Source: Capsicum annuum (Eukaryota > Streptophyta > Magnoliopsida > Solanales > Solanaceae). Taken from it: DNA of 64,000 nucleotides. Of the stretch, positions 38,343 through 50,641 are shown piece by piece. The stretch lies in NCBI RefSeq assembly GCF_002878395.1, contig NC_061118.1:123885691-123949690 (forward strand). Reading direction: 5' to 3'. The notes beneath the pieces are model-generated. The model did no database searches. It was not told where the DNA came from and was given only the letters and a program-made list of their open reading frames with translations. The first letter of the stretch is position 1. Every line of letters begins with the position of its first letter. The position numbers were made by a program, and so were the translations under genes.

Positions 38343-40690
38343 CATAAGAAATCACCTTAACCTTATGAATTAACACCACACCCAAGACAACACCAGAAGT
38401 ATCATAAAACATTGTAAAACCATCACCCTCCTTGGGAAAATTCAAAATAAGGGACAAAGTCAACAACTCTTTGAGCTTTTGGAAGCTTTTATCATACATT
38501 TCCAATAGCTAAAATGCCATATTTTTTCTAAGTCAACTAGGTTAACGGAGCCATAATAATTGAGAAACACTCCATAAAATGCTGATAATAACTTGACAAA
38601 CAAATGAAAGTCAAAATCTCAATAGGACAGTTATGTCTAGCCTAATCATGAATCGCTACTATCTTGGCTAGATTGACCATAATGCCATCTTTGGTCACCA
38701 CAGGACCCAAGAAAAAGATGGAATCCAACAAAAACTCCCACTTGGATAACATGGCATACAACTTCTTATCACCTAATCTCTGAAGTACAATCCTCAAATA
38801 CTTTGCACAACAGGCCTCACTCTTGGAATAAACCTAGATGTCATCTATAAATAAAATCACCAAAGAGTCAAGATACGATTGACATACCCAGTTCTTCAAC
38901 TCAATGAATTCTACAAGGGTATTAGTAAATCCAAAAGACATGACAAAGAAAAAGACATGACCAAGAACTCATAATGACCTATTAAGTCCAAAGAGCCATT
39001 TTTGAAACATCCAAACCTCTAATCTTCAACGGATGATACCTAGATATCAAATCAATCTTGGAAAATACTAAAGAATCCTAAGCCAGTCAAAACGTCATCA
39101 ATGCAAGGAAAACGATAATTGTGATTAACCATTACTTTATTCAACTACCTATAATCAATACACATGCATAAAACCATCATTTTTCTTCACAAACAAGATA
39201 GAAGAACCCAGGGGGATACACTAGGTCTACTCAACCCCTTAATCAATAAGCCCTGCAACTGCTCCTTGAATTTCTTCAACTAAGTTGAAGCCATCCTATA
39301 GGAATGAACGAGAATGGGATTGGCGCTCGCCTCCATCAATAGTAAAATCAATATCTACATTCAGAGACATTCAAAAATATCCATATGAAAGACATCCATG
39401 AACTCGCGAACAACCCAAATAGAAACCATAGGAGGCAGTGAGGCAACACTAGTATTATTTACATGAGCCAAATAAGAGAAACATCTTATTTCTATCACGA
39501 AATAAGTACATAGAATAGATATAAATCCCTTTGGACCCAAATAAAGCATACCCTTCTAAGCTAACCATGGCACAATCGGTGTAGCTAAGGTCATGATCAG
39601 TTAACCAATCTATACATAGAATAACATCAAAATACACTATATCTAGGATAATCAAATCTACACAAGTCTCACAGCCTGCAATTGTAATAACACAAGATCG
39701 GTACACCTGGTTCTCTACTAAAGAATCTTTTATGGGGGTAGAAACATGAAAAGGTATAGCAAGGGGATCACATGTACATCAAAACCAGAAGAAGAGTATG
39801 AATACACATAGGAGAATATAAACCCAGGGTCAAATTACACAGAATAAGATCCACAACAAATTGGGACAATACTTGTAATATCTGCATTAGAAGACTACCA
39901 TAGGTTTCCCAAAAATAGCATAACATTAACTATATTAGATCTAGGAGTGATTAACCTCCCAACCACGATAATAAGATCCTCTACCGCTACCTATACCACC
40001 TTCGGCACTACCAAAATCACCCTTATAATATTGTGAACCACTTCTTATTATAGATGCCATAGTAGGGAAAATTTAAAGTTAAGAACCCTACTGAATGGGT
40101 CCATACATACATCAAGGAAAATCCTTGGCCAAATAGCCAGCCTCATCATAGAAAAACCATTATTTACAACCTGACTCAAACTAAAGAGGTACATATGAAC
40201 TAGGACGACGGCCCTAACCAAAATAGCTAAAACTAGAACCTTCACAAGTATAACCTGATGCCTGGAAACCTTAAGGTACAAAACCTGAAGGTCTACTATG
40301 TAATACCTATAAAGAATCCTGAACCGGCCTTTTATGATAACCAGGAGAAACTCTACTCGAGAAATCTCTACTACAAGAGGGTGTATTTACTAAACTTACC
40401 CTGATAGTGCACCTTCTTGGTCCCTCCCTGAGTATCTTAGGTAATAGACCAGTTGACTTAGAATGCTCGATAATATTCTAAAAATAAATCCCCTAAAATA
40501 ATCTTGTGGTCAGCATCCAACTGATAAGAACTCTCTAGCCCCTTTACAAACTTACGAATCCTCTCTAACTTAGTAGAAATATTGGTGGTTGAATAACCTG
40601 ATAGATCATGGAAATGTGCCTCATAATTATCAATAGTAATATAGCCCTACTTCAAGTGATCAAACTTATCAAAGAGATAACTAAAAATAA
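38343..40690 (-). pseudogene. Element A gag-protease-RT half, in inverted orientation
   Basis: Minus strand, right to left. Gag core is at about 40,480-40,690 (NYEAHFHDLSGYS, then RKFVKGLESS). A damaged zinc knuckle lies near 40,110-40,140. Protease is at 39,455-39,706 (IVYFDVILCIDWL). RT is at about 38,580-39,250, with the catalytic box LFIDDI near 38,840-38,860. The start of RNase H runs to 38,348. It ends at the B target site. Read on the minus strand, the RNase H frame continues into the sequence at 43,393 on the plus strand: both lie in the same codon phase and give the expected alternation of RNase H motifs. Stops and frameshifts are frequent. Confidence 0.75.
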
Positions 40691-42212
40691 AAAAGTCCAT
40701 TTCATGAAATGAAGCCTTCTAGAGTATGGAAGCTCACCACTTCTGTCTGAATCAAAGTTGTCCCTGAATCCAAATCACTGAGCAGTGGAATGGTAGTAGG
40801 GTCAGTTCCTACATCTCATGGAGATACAACACCGAAAGATGATTAGCAGAGTGAACATTATGATGTACTTAGCGTTAACATAAAATAATGCTAGTAATTA
40901 AAAACCAAAGTAAAAACCATATGGAACCACATATATATGTATATATCATACCATGATAGGGAACTGGGTTTAGCATGCATTTAAAACCTTTACTTGGGTT
41001 GTGTAGCTTTGCCGTCCTAAAATCACCCACAGGCTATATAGTTTCAGCTATCCCTACTGAACGACCCCCAATGCATGTAAGTCGCACGACTTGAGAAAAG
41101 AACATGTGATGATTAGTAAATCTCCTAAAATATAAAGTGTGATATTATGCACACACTAAGCATGACCAAACCTCATTTCGGCAAATAAGAGTTTCTAGTA
41201 TTGGTCCCCCTCAGTACCTCTACCTTCCACAACTTTGCTACACACCCCCCATTAAGCCTATATTAAAACCATTTACCAAGGAGTCATTATATTAGGTATT
41301 AACCATTGGTATCGTTATACAAAAATTAGAGCTTGAAAGTCTTTCCATTTATGCCATACCAAAGCCATTAAACCAATTTGACTCCAAAGTTTCTAATTAA
41401 ACAAAGACCATGGCCACCAAGGCACTTCTAATGCATTTAAAACCAACCAAACCAATTTAAGTTCCATTTAATTTTAAGCAATACAAAAATTTCAAGAATA
41501 GTCAAACTATGTGACTAAATAATTGTCATTAGCACTTTAACAAACATGCTGAGGACATATAATTTCCAAAATCAAAACCAAGTATCAATTGACCATTCCC
41601 ATGCAACCAAATATTCAAACCATAATTATAACATGAAAAACCATAAGTAAACCATGAAAAAACATTATCCAACCATAAATAACCAAAACCCCCAATATTT
41701 ATTTCAAATTCAAAATAATACCACAATAATACCATAAAAAACATTCATTAAAAATATTTTAGTTGAACCATCAATGAGGGAGGAGTAAAATGCCTTAGAA
41801 ACCAAAGAAGATGAAGAGAATCACTCTTTAAAGCCCCCAATTGATTGTCTTGATAAAACCTTAGACCTTTGCTTGAGAGAGAGTTTAAGAGATTTTAAGA
41901 ATGTTTGATTGAGAATAATAGGTTAATAAAATTCCAAAAGGTGTTCTATGCTATGGTATCAAAAGGAGTTACATGGGGGAAATATCTAGAATACCCCCAA
42001 CTTAAATTGTAAAAATCCAAAAGGTGGGTGCAAGTTGACCCTCTAACTCATGACCAAATCATACGACTAGTACCCTCTAGTTGTAACTAGAATAGAAAGT
42101 TGGAAATCCACACATTGTCCAATATATGAATTCATTTCCCTAACTCATCACATACCATACCGCTAGTTCCATTAAGTCATATACTTAGACGAACATTAAG
42201 GGTCGGACACTG
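40691..42212 (-). repeat. A LTR, inverted copy; contains the right arm of the inverted duplication
   Basis: 41,129-42,212 is the reverse complement of 33,422-34,504. From 41,128 to about 40,691 the LTR continues with a GGTGAGCTTCCATACT-like segment found in other gypsy LTRs. It then joins gag with no recognisable LTR end, primer site or gag start, so a deletion removed these. Confidence 0.7.
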
Positions 42213-42435
42213 TTGAAGTGATAGTTTATCTAGGTTTGTAGGTGGGGAATTGTTGAAGTGAAGTCTTGTGCATGGCTTAGTTAATTGGAAAAGTTGGTGA
42301 GTGGTTTCTTAAGAATAGTGCCCGAAAGTTGTCTTAATAAAGGATTGTAGAATTTGAAAAAGGTGTTTTATAGGTGTTGATTAGGAGTTTATCCGTAATT
42401 ATAAAGATAGGCTTGAACATCATGTGTATATATAT
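42213..42435. other. Filler at the inversion junction
   Basis: 223 bp between the A LTR arm and the B LTR arm that match neither. It contains a short direct repeat of TGTTGAAGTGA (near 42,211 and 42,252). Its origin is unknown; such filler is common at repaired double-strand breaks. Confidence 0.5.
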
Positions 42436-43387
42436 GAACAATTTACATATATACATAATCAAAATCTCATGGTAGGATATCTTGGAAATAAATTCATTTG
42501 CCAAACTCATAATAATCCATAATAAAAATTAAAGATACGGGCACAAGAACGGAAGAATTATTCTTGTTCAAAGCCCCACATACCTAAAAATGGAAGATGA
42601 ATATGAACTTCCAACTCTAGAACTCTATTCACGAAAATAAAGGGTACTTCTTGAAGCCCTTAACATGATCAACTCGAATCTCAAATCAATTTGAAATTTC
42701 TACGGTTCAATCAAGAGACATAGAAGGATCAAATTTGGAATAGTAGGGTTGGGGTTTGAACCTCAGGAAATTTTGGAGAAAAACGAGCTATTAAATGCTC
42801 TTAATGGACTTAAATCCATGGTTTACCCAGATGGATTGGAGTGGAAATGACCAAAATACCCTTAAAAATCAAATAATGTCAAATTTTTCCTTTGGTGGAC
42901 TGTTTTGATAGGCTAAAGTAGATCGACCATAACTTTTTTCTCCAATGGAAAAATTGGATGAAACCAATTTCATTGGAAAGAGGACTCTCATAGCTTTCTG
43001 TTGATACATAGTAGCTTACCCAGATCATTATGTACAAGGAGTTATGATCATTTGAAGTTGACCCTAAACTTCGCCTGGCCTCAGTATTTTTTCCTGGACA
43101 TTTACTGTTCACCACTATTCACGGTTAGATCGAAATGATCATAACTCGTCGCTCGAGTGTCCATTTTGGATGATCCACATATCGTTGGAAATCTTATTTG
43201 ATGCTCTACGCGATGACGGGTTGCATATCCAGAAACTCCACACAGAAAAATTATTAATTACCATAAAGAATAGAATTCAACATATTTTCGTCCAAGATCT
43301 TAACGGACTCTTGGAAAGATAAAAAGGCTTTAACGACTCGACATATTTGGGAGTGAAATATTTAACGGAAAAACTTAGGATATCACA
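42436..43387 (-). repeat. 5' LTR start of element B, truncated, inverted
   Basis: Reverse complement of the first 953 bp of the B 3' LTR. On the minus strand it starts TGTGATATCC at 43,387 and is preceded by CATAA (plus strand TTATG, 43,388-43,392). It breaks off at 42,436, inside the LTR. Confidence 0.85.
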
Positions 43388-43392
43388 TTATG

Positions 43393-44890
43393 CCTCTCAC
43401 TAGTAGAAGCATCATGAGAGAAATTACTATACCTATGACTTAGAGTTGACAATTGTAGTGTTTAAGTTGAAGGTGTGGCGACAGTACTTGTATGGGGTTC
43501 CTCGCAAGATATTCTTGGATCATCATAGCCTTTGGTATTTCATTAATCTATAGGATCTTAATATTAGAATGCGACATTGGCTTGAGTTGTTAAGGATTAT
43601 GACCTCACTATCTTTTATCATCTGGGCAAGGCTAATGTAGTTGTGGATTCCTTGGTCGGAAGTCAACTAGTATGGGAAGTTTAGCTCATATCTTGATCCA
43701 AGAGTGACCTTTTCCCTTACAGGTTTAGTCTTTAGATGACTAGATTATTAGGCTTGATATTTTGACACCCAGATGTGTTTTATCCTTTGATGATGCTAGA
43801 ACTTCTTTGATGGAGTAGATTCAAGCACACCAGTTTGATAATATTAGTTTGAGAGTGATTAGAGGTAAGGTTTTAAGTGGCAAGTTAAGCAGGCATTGAA
43901 GGTTGAGTTTGTGTGTTGTGAGTTAGTAGATGGTTTAGATTTATTTTAGAGGAGGCACATTATTTAAGATATTCTATTCATCCATAGGTTTCCAAGATAT
44001 ATCATGACATAAAGCAAAATTATTTGTGGAGTGGTATGAAGAAGGATTTGGTGGACTTTATAGCTCATTTCTTGTGTTTCAAGTAGGTGAAGTTTGAGCA
44101 TTTAAGATCGTGTGGTTTGCTTTAGAGATTACTCATTTCTGAGTATATGTAGGAACAAATAACTATGGACTTCATGAGTGGGTTTCCCCATACTTCTCGT
44201 TGTTCTGACAATATTTTGGTCAACGTAGATTGATTGACCAAATCAGCCTATCCATTCATATTTTATTCAGTGATGAGTGGCCAGCCCATATCTATGTTCA
44301 TGAGATAGTTCGTCTTTATGGGGTCCCCGTATCCATTATTTTGGATAGAGGCTCAGTGTTCACTTCTAGTTTCTAGAGGATGTTTCAAGAGGATTTGGGT
44401 ACATAATTTAACCTAAGAAAAAACATTCCACCCCAGACCGATGGCCAGTCGGAGCAAACTATTCAGGTAGGCATTAATAGCTGCCCTTCGAATATTGAGA
44501 TGGCATCTTGTAAGGCATTGTATGGTAGGCATTATCGATTTTCTATTAGTTGGTTCATGAATTTAGATATTAGATCCCATGGTACTAAATTTCTTTGCAA
44601 GTCATTGGAAAGAGTTTGAGTGATTCAAAATAGGTTTTGGGTAGCCCAAAATAAGCTAAAGAGTTATGCGGATCACATGTTTCGTGCCCTTAAGTTTGAT
44701 ATTAGTGATTTGGTCTTCCTTCGTGTGTTTTCCATGAAGGGTGTGATGAGATTTTATAGGAAGAGCAATCATACACCGAGGTATATTGGAGCTATTTGAG
44801 ATTCTTTGGATGGTTTGGGAGGTTGCTTATGAGTTAGTCTTACCCCCAGATTTATGAACCATTCATCCAGTTTTTCATGTATCTATGCTT
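43393..44890 (+). pseudogene. Element A RNase H and integrase half
   Basis: RNase H is at about 43,393-43,670 (YDLELTIVVFKLKVWRQYLYG-like, then DHHSLWYF). The integrase zinc region is near 43,980-44,090. The core keeps its three acidic residues in separate frames: TMDFMSG (about 44,165), ILDRGSVFTSS (about 44,340) and DGQSEQT (about 44,440). The C-terminal part has PRYIGA and ends at a VFHVSML-like motif near 44,880. There the C LTR starts. This is the missing partner of 38,343-40,690. Several frameshifts and stops. Confidence 0.8.
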
Positions 44891-47202
44891 TCATAACACC
44901 CCAAAATTCCAAGCCATTATTTGAACCATGATTCAAGTACATGTAGAATCAAGCACCTTGTTTTGATAGTATGAGAAGTGATTTAGACATACATTAAGTC
45001 CAGAAGTAACTCCTAGACCATATCCAAGTCAACACCTCCCACGTCGATAGATTTTTTGTCAATAATATTTCTCTGGTCAACTTCAAACGAGAATAACTAC
45101 TATATTCTTGGTTATTTTTTAGATAACAACCCAACTAACTATAGATATCTAAATTAGTTTTATAATGAATCATGTTTCGCCGTAATACGATATCTGAATA
45201 AAATGTTATAACCATTTTAGTAGAGCAATGTCCAGCAGTGATAACCTACTAGTGCAAGCATGATCTTGCCGAGATGGTACGACCATACAATGATTTCACA
45301 TGATGGAAACAGTCTCAAATATTTGAAATTTTACAAGTACATCTTCCAACCACGAGAGGGAACTAGGATCTAGTTTGAAACCATGATCTTAGGTATGGTC
45401 ATGCCTCCTAAAGTTGATTAAATCTAGGCTTCATATCAAAGAACCAATGTCCGATCTTAGGTGGGTCCATGATTATACCAATGCTCTTATGGTAGAGTTT
45501 AGAGAGCCTAACTTCATGCTCTAAACAAAGAGCATCACCTACGATCGTAGGTTCTCCCACAATCGTGAGCTAGCCTATACGACTCAATTCTATAGATTTT
45601 CAATTATGTTTTATGAGGGGCTTTGTAGTATTCCCCACTATAATAACATCAAAAATACATTTTTTAAGACACCCCAAAGTGGAGTATTGAGATTAATAAT
45701 ACCCTAAGGCTTATTACACTAAAAACACTGGACACATAGCACCATAGAGGAAGAAAGAGGCAATTGCTTCCCATCAAGGCAAACTAGGGTTCTCCTTTCT
45801 CAAACTCTAGTTTAAACAATTTCTGTAAGGCTTTCATCTCCAGGTATGTTGGATTTCATCTATGGGTGTCTATTCACCCATTGAGTGCTAAAGTTAACTC
45901 AATTTCTTCGTTTAACTCATTTCTTAGAGCTAAGGGTTCGTTAATGTTGTGAATTCCTTGATTTCTTGATATCATTGAATTGTAAGTCCATGTTTTAACA
46001 TGAACTTCAATACCATACATATTAAAAATTATAAACCATAATCATATTGCCAAATACAAGATTGTTGGACTTGAGTTATTAAATTCCTTATTTAACTAAG
46101 TTTATAAAATTTTCATAATAACTGCATTATTCAGACATAATAGGTTATGAACACTTGATAACCTAGAATTTCATGTATATACTTATGAGTATTATATCCT
46201 CCAGGTTACATAGTTGAATGCTCCCAATTAATGCATTTATTTTTTAGGTTTTCAGAAAAACACTATATTTTAGCATTTCACCATTAGTGTCATTTAGTTG
46301 GGAATAGTTCTTAGAATCAAGCAGATGCAAAGATAAAGTCTCACCCATAATTTAGGTAGAGACCTTTAGTAGAAGTACCAATGTCCCAGAACTACAACAC
46401 CACAAAAGGTTCTAAAGAGTCACAAGTCAGACCAGACATTTTAGCTTAGTCTGTTTAGACATTATCTTAGTGGATCCACACTAGTCAATGTTCGTACCCT
46501 TGGCAAGATATCGAACACTTCCATCTAAGGTTACAGGTTTAACCCTGATTAACTTAAATTGGGGTATGTAAGTTAACGGTAGCTCCCACAGTCTAATTTT
46601 AATAGTTCAAATTCAGATAATTGCATGACCACATATTCAATTATTCAGTTTATCATACCATACATGTTTATTACTTAATCTTGCATTAATTAACCATGTT
46701 GCATGAATCAAGATTAGCTTATATGAGTTATTTCCTATCTCACATACTCAGTACATTTAAAGTATCATTAACATACTTTATGTTGCACTATATTATTTGA
46801 TAATATAGGTTCTGACGTCCAGTATACAGATCTCGCTTAATATGATCTCTCACTACATCAACAATGGTACTTTGGTGTGTCCTTATGATTTGAGGACTAG
46901 TATTAATATTCAATTTAATTTAATTTCAATTTTGTACAATTAGAGTTAGCTTGGGGATTTTCCCGATAACTCATTTTATTAGAGGATTTTAGATCTACAG
47001 TTAATTGTTCAGCTTTGGTGTTTTAAAATCGGATATTATTATAGGTTGATTTACTATTTCCTCATTCTATTTAGCTTCTGCATAGTGTTCTTACTTAAGT
47101 TATTTCAGTATTCATAGTGTTATGACAGGCTATACATTATCACGGAGTCACTTGTGACACTAAGCATCATGTTACTACTATGGGTAGTCTCGGGTCGTGA
47201 AA
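44891..47202 (+). repeat. LTR of element C
   Basis: It starts near TCATAACACCCC (a decayed TGTAACACCCC) and ends CGGGTCGTGAAA, followed by a primer site. About 2.3 kb. It directly abuts the pol end of element A on the left and leads into its own gag on the right. There is no partner LTR in the window. Confidence 0.65.
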
Positions 47203-47690
47203 AATTTGTTATTAGAGCATCAGGTTTAAAGTGTCCAAGGGTGTCTGAATGTCATGTTAAGTAGAGTTTTATTCATGGGTATGAAGTGTGCTACACTTAT
47301 GAGTGAGAGGCTTTGAAATATTTTAGGATAGGTTTCACTTCTTTTATGTTCATATCATGTAATAGAGTGTGAACTCTATTAAAACCTTCTTCTAACTCAT
47401 GCTCTACATTACAGATAATGCCTCCCATGAGAACTAACTAAAGAAAAACTTAAATAGCAATGGTAATGGGAATCAACAAGCATCAGTACTAGCTCCAACT
47501 AACCCTCTTAATGAACATGTCTCCCATGTTGAATTCAAGACTACTTTCATAGCGTTATCCCAGTCTGTGGCCCCCCAAAATAGCTAGCAGGGTGTTGCAC
47601 CAACCAATACAACAACGAATATAATTGTAGCCACAATTTGAGTTCTTACTTAGATGAATTCTCCAGTATTCATTGGGTCTATGTCACAAC
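47203..47690 (+). pseudogene. Element C leader and gag start
   Basis: The primer site TGTTATTAGAGCA (47,208-47,220) resembles the tRNA-Met site. A candidate gag start ATG is at 47,418, coding MPPMRTN, the usual opening (MPP plus basic and polar residues) of Del gag. Stops follow and the sequence is cut at about 47,690, before the gag core. Confidence 0.6.
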
Positions 47691-47695
47691 CCCAA

Positions 47696-47872
47696 ATCCA
47701 AGGGTCTTGATGGCACTTGTCACGCAAACCTTGACAAGTAAGCCTATCACACAATATATTAAAGAAAAGGAAATAACAATCCAACACCAAGGGTAGGCTC
47801 CTAGAAAAAAGCCGAACCAAATCAATATAATAAATGCAGAAAGCAACATACACAATAATACCAAATCCCATA
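47696..47872 (-). repeat. End fragment of a minus-strand gypsy LTR
   Basis: It starts GTCACAACCCCAAATCC, preceded by T, and carries the motif order seen at the ends of the E0 and E1 LTRs (GATGGCACTTGTCACG, then CCTTGACAAGTAAGCC). It ends after about 180 bp at the MULE fragment. Confidence 0.5.
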
Positions 47873-48329
47873 AGAGGCATCACATTCCTTGTCCGCTACA
47901 CAAAAAGCAACAGGAAAGATGTGTTTCTCCGCATCCTGCAACACCGCCGCTAGTAGAACTCCATTATACTTGCTCCTCAAGAAGGTACCATCGACGACTA
48001 TGCCTTTTCTCAAATATCGAAAACCTTGAATCCAAGCACCATAGGATACAAAAAAGTACTTGAACCTTCCGTTTTCATCCAGATGCAATGCCGTCTTACT
48101 TCTGGGATTTGTGGACTCAATCATGTAACGGTAAACATCTAAGACTTCATACCTATGCTCGAGTGTCCCCCGAACCAAGTCCTTGGCAATCCCCATGGCC
48201 GTATATACCTTCCAATAACTGACAAGGACACCCAAATCTGTAAGGAGTTGATTGGCCATAAGCCTTGTTGAAGGGACTTTGCCATCGGGAAAACTACTCC
48301 TGAAATATTAATCGAGGACCTTTGCCGTG
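47873..48329 (-). pseudogene. MULE (Mutator-like) transposase fragment
   Basis: The minus strand encodes an open frame of about 140 residues with the MULE transposase core: GAWIQGFRYLRKGIVVDGTF, where Asp of VDGTF is the first catalytic residue, then AAVLQDAEKHIFPVAFCVAD and KECDASY. After that the match ends at about 47,872. Upstream, PDGKVPSTRLMANQLL continues the family pattern until the Ogre-type LTR cuts it at 48,329. One stop lies at the upstream end. The N-terminal part, the other catalytic residues and the terminal inverted repeats are missing. The transposase would cut and move DNA; this piece cannot. Confidence 0.8.
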
Positions 48330-50623
48330 TGTAAACACCTAATTTTTGACCAAAACCTAATGTTTTACGTTATTTTTAGTGTTTAATATATATATGTATT
48401 TTATTTTTAGGTCTAAGTTAGATATGTTTTATCTTAGTTTAACAAAGTTTGTTTTAAAATTTTTGAAAACTACAAAAATAGAGTCACATTTTTAAATAAG
48501 TTTATTTTGTTGTTTATTTATATATTTTAGGAAAAAGGAAATTTTCTAAATTATATTGGTTTTCTTCTTTTAACTTTTAATAAATAATCTAATGATTGTA
48601 GTATTATTTTAATCATATTTCTAAGACTAGTTATTAACTTATTAGTTTTAAATAGATCTTAATCATTTTTATTTTATTTAAAATATTAATAATAATAATA
48701 ATAAAAAGAAAAAGAGACCTAAACTACCCAAACCACCCCACAATTCCCACTTCCACTCAACCTCTCCCCCATTTCCTCCACACAAACACACGATACATAC
48801 CAATATACATATATACATACACTATATCAGACACTGAAAAAAGAAATCAACGGAGGGTGAAAACCAAAAACATCATACAAAAGAGAGAAAAGAAGAAAAG
48901 TTGAAGTTGGAATTGTCGTCCGAGTTTCCAGTAACAACATTTGAGTCTTCTGTTTTAAATTATCAACAGGTTTTTGTTCTACTTTGTATTATTAACTTTA
49001 TGAATTTTTATAGTGAATTCGAAACGTGTTCAAATTTATGTTAATGATTATATTTGATTATGTGAATTTTTTGTTACTATATGTTATACTAAATATATTG
49101 AATGTTTATATACATGTAAAATTTTGTGTTAACTTTGTTGTGTTAATTCTGTTAAATTAAAATTTAGAACAGAAAGAAAAAGCAAAAACAAATTCTCTCA
49201 ATTACTGATAACTTATATAAGGGAATTTTCTCTCTCCCTCTCCCTTACAGAATCGAAAAAACCAGGAAAAGAAATTTTTTTCTTTTGGTAAATTTCAGTA
49301 TAAACACCCCTAAAAGTTTTTAACAACCTTTGTTAATTTTTTTTTGGGTAATTTATATTTGTAAAGATTTTAAAAACTGACTTCCGGTAAAAGTCTTGTC
49401 AATAACACTAATAAATTATTTACGTACATACGTTAATAGGAAAAGCTGACAGATTAATATTATGATAGTGGCGTTAAAATAATAATAAGTAAGAATGTTT
49501 TAAGTTACTTGAATGTTTGAAGTATACTGTGTTGTGATGCTTATTTTAAATTTTAATAAAATAAATCAAGAAGAATGTTGATAACAAAAAGAATAGAAAA
49601 ATAAGTTGGGGAAAACAAATATTGGTATGTTATAGTTAAGGGCCCACTGAATTACAAAAGAAAAATATATTGTAGGCAGGAACGTTATTAAATTGTGTCT
49701 GCATTTGTATTTTATTTAAGTTTCATCGTTAATTCGGGATATTTATTTTCTTCGTGAATTCGTATTCAAATCAGCTTACTGAGATTTTTGTGTTTAATTT
49801 GTCTTGTAATATGTGATTTGTGTTTATATCAATTTAAAGAGAATAAATTTAAATTTAGTATAATAGGGACAACTTTGTGTATTTCCATCATTATTTTTAT
49901 TTATTTTATTATTTCGTTATTTATACTTATTGTCATTAATAAAGTTTAATAATTATTTATAAAATTAATTAATTGATTTAATCGATTGCTTTAAATAAAT
50001 ATTACTTTAGCTTACTGTTAAGAATAAATAGCGTTTCGCATATATAAAATTATCGCGAGTTTACCAAAAATAAATAAATGTTTTTAACATTAAACAAATT
50101 TTAGGCATGTTTAAAATATTCGTCTTCATTAAGAATGCGGCGTACGCATCTTTCTGAGACATTTTAAAATTCAAGGATGCAACAATGCACTTTGATAAAT
50201 ATTTATAAAATTATTTTTTCACCGATTTAATACAAGAGTTTTAAATAATTTTAGTACATTAAAATGAGCGATTTTAGGGCCTACTAACATCATTTGTCAA
50301 AATAATTTAAGTCAGGATAAGTCAATAAAAGCGACCGTGCTAGAACCACGAGACTCGAGGGGTGCCTAACACCTTCCCCTCGGTCAACACAATTCTTATC
50401 CGGATTCCTAGTTCACAGACCAAAAATAGAAAAAATAAAGAGTCATTTCCTTTTGAATAGGGATTCAATAAGGTGACTTGGAACACCCAAACTCAATTCC
50501 AAGTGGCGACTCTGTAAATAAAATAATCCCTTTTCAAAACGTCACTTTAATGGGAAAAACCCATTTTCTCTAAAACCAACTCCCTAGCGGGGTCAGATGC
50601 GGTGAAAAACAGGGGGTATGACA
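48330..50623 (+). repeat. 5' LTR of the Ogre-type element (2.29 kb)
   Basis: It starts TGTAAACACCTAATTTT and ends GGGGGTATGACA. The left flank CCGTG (48,325-48,329) should be the target site. The end region has the ACTCTGTAAATAAAATAATCC- and GGTCAGATGCGGTG-like stretches typical of Ogre LTR ends. Confidence 0.85.
49214..49220 (+). promoter_or_regulatory. Candidate TATA box of the Ogre-type LTR
   Basis: TATATAAGGG, followed about 25 bp later by a CT-rich stretch (TCTCTCTCCCTCTCCC), a common setting for a plant LTR transcription start. Confidence 0.5.
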
Positions 50624-50641
50624 GAGGGCAACTCTGCTGGG
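50624..50641 (+). other. Primer binding site (tRNA-Arg type)
   Basis: GGCAACTCTGCTGGGG just inside the LTR. Ogre elements use a site of the form TGGCGACTCTGCTGGGGA, ascribed to tRNA-Arg. Here G has become A in GCGAC, and two or three bases separate it from the LTR. Confidence 0.7.
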
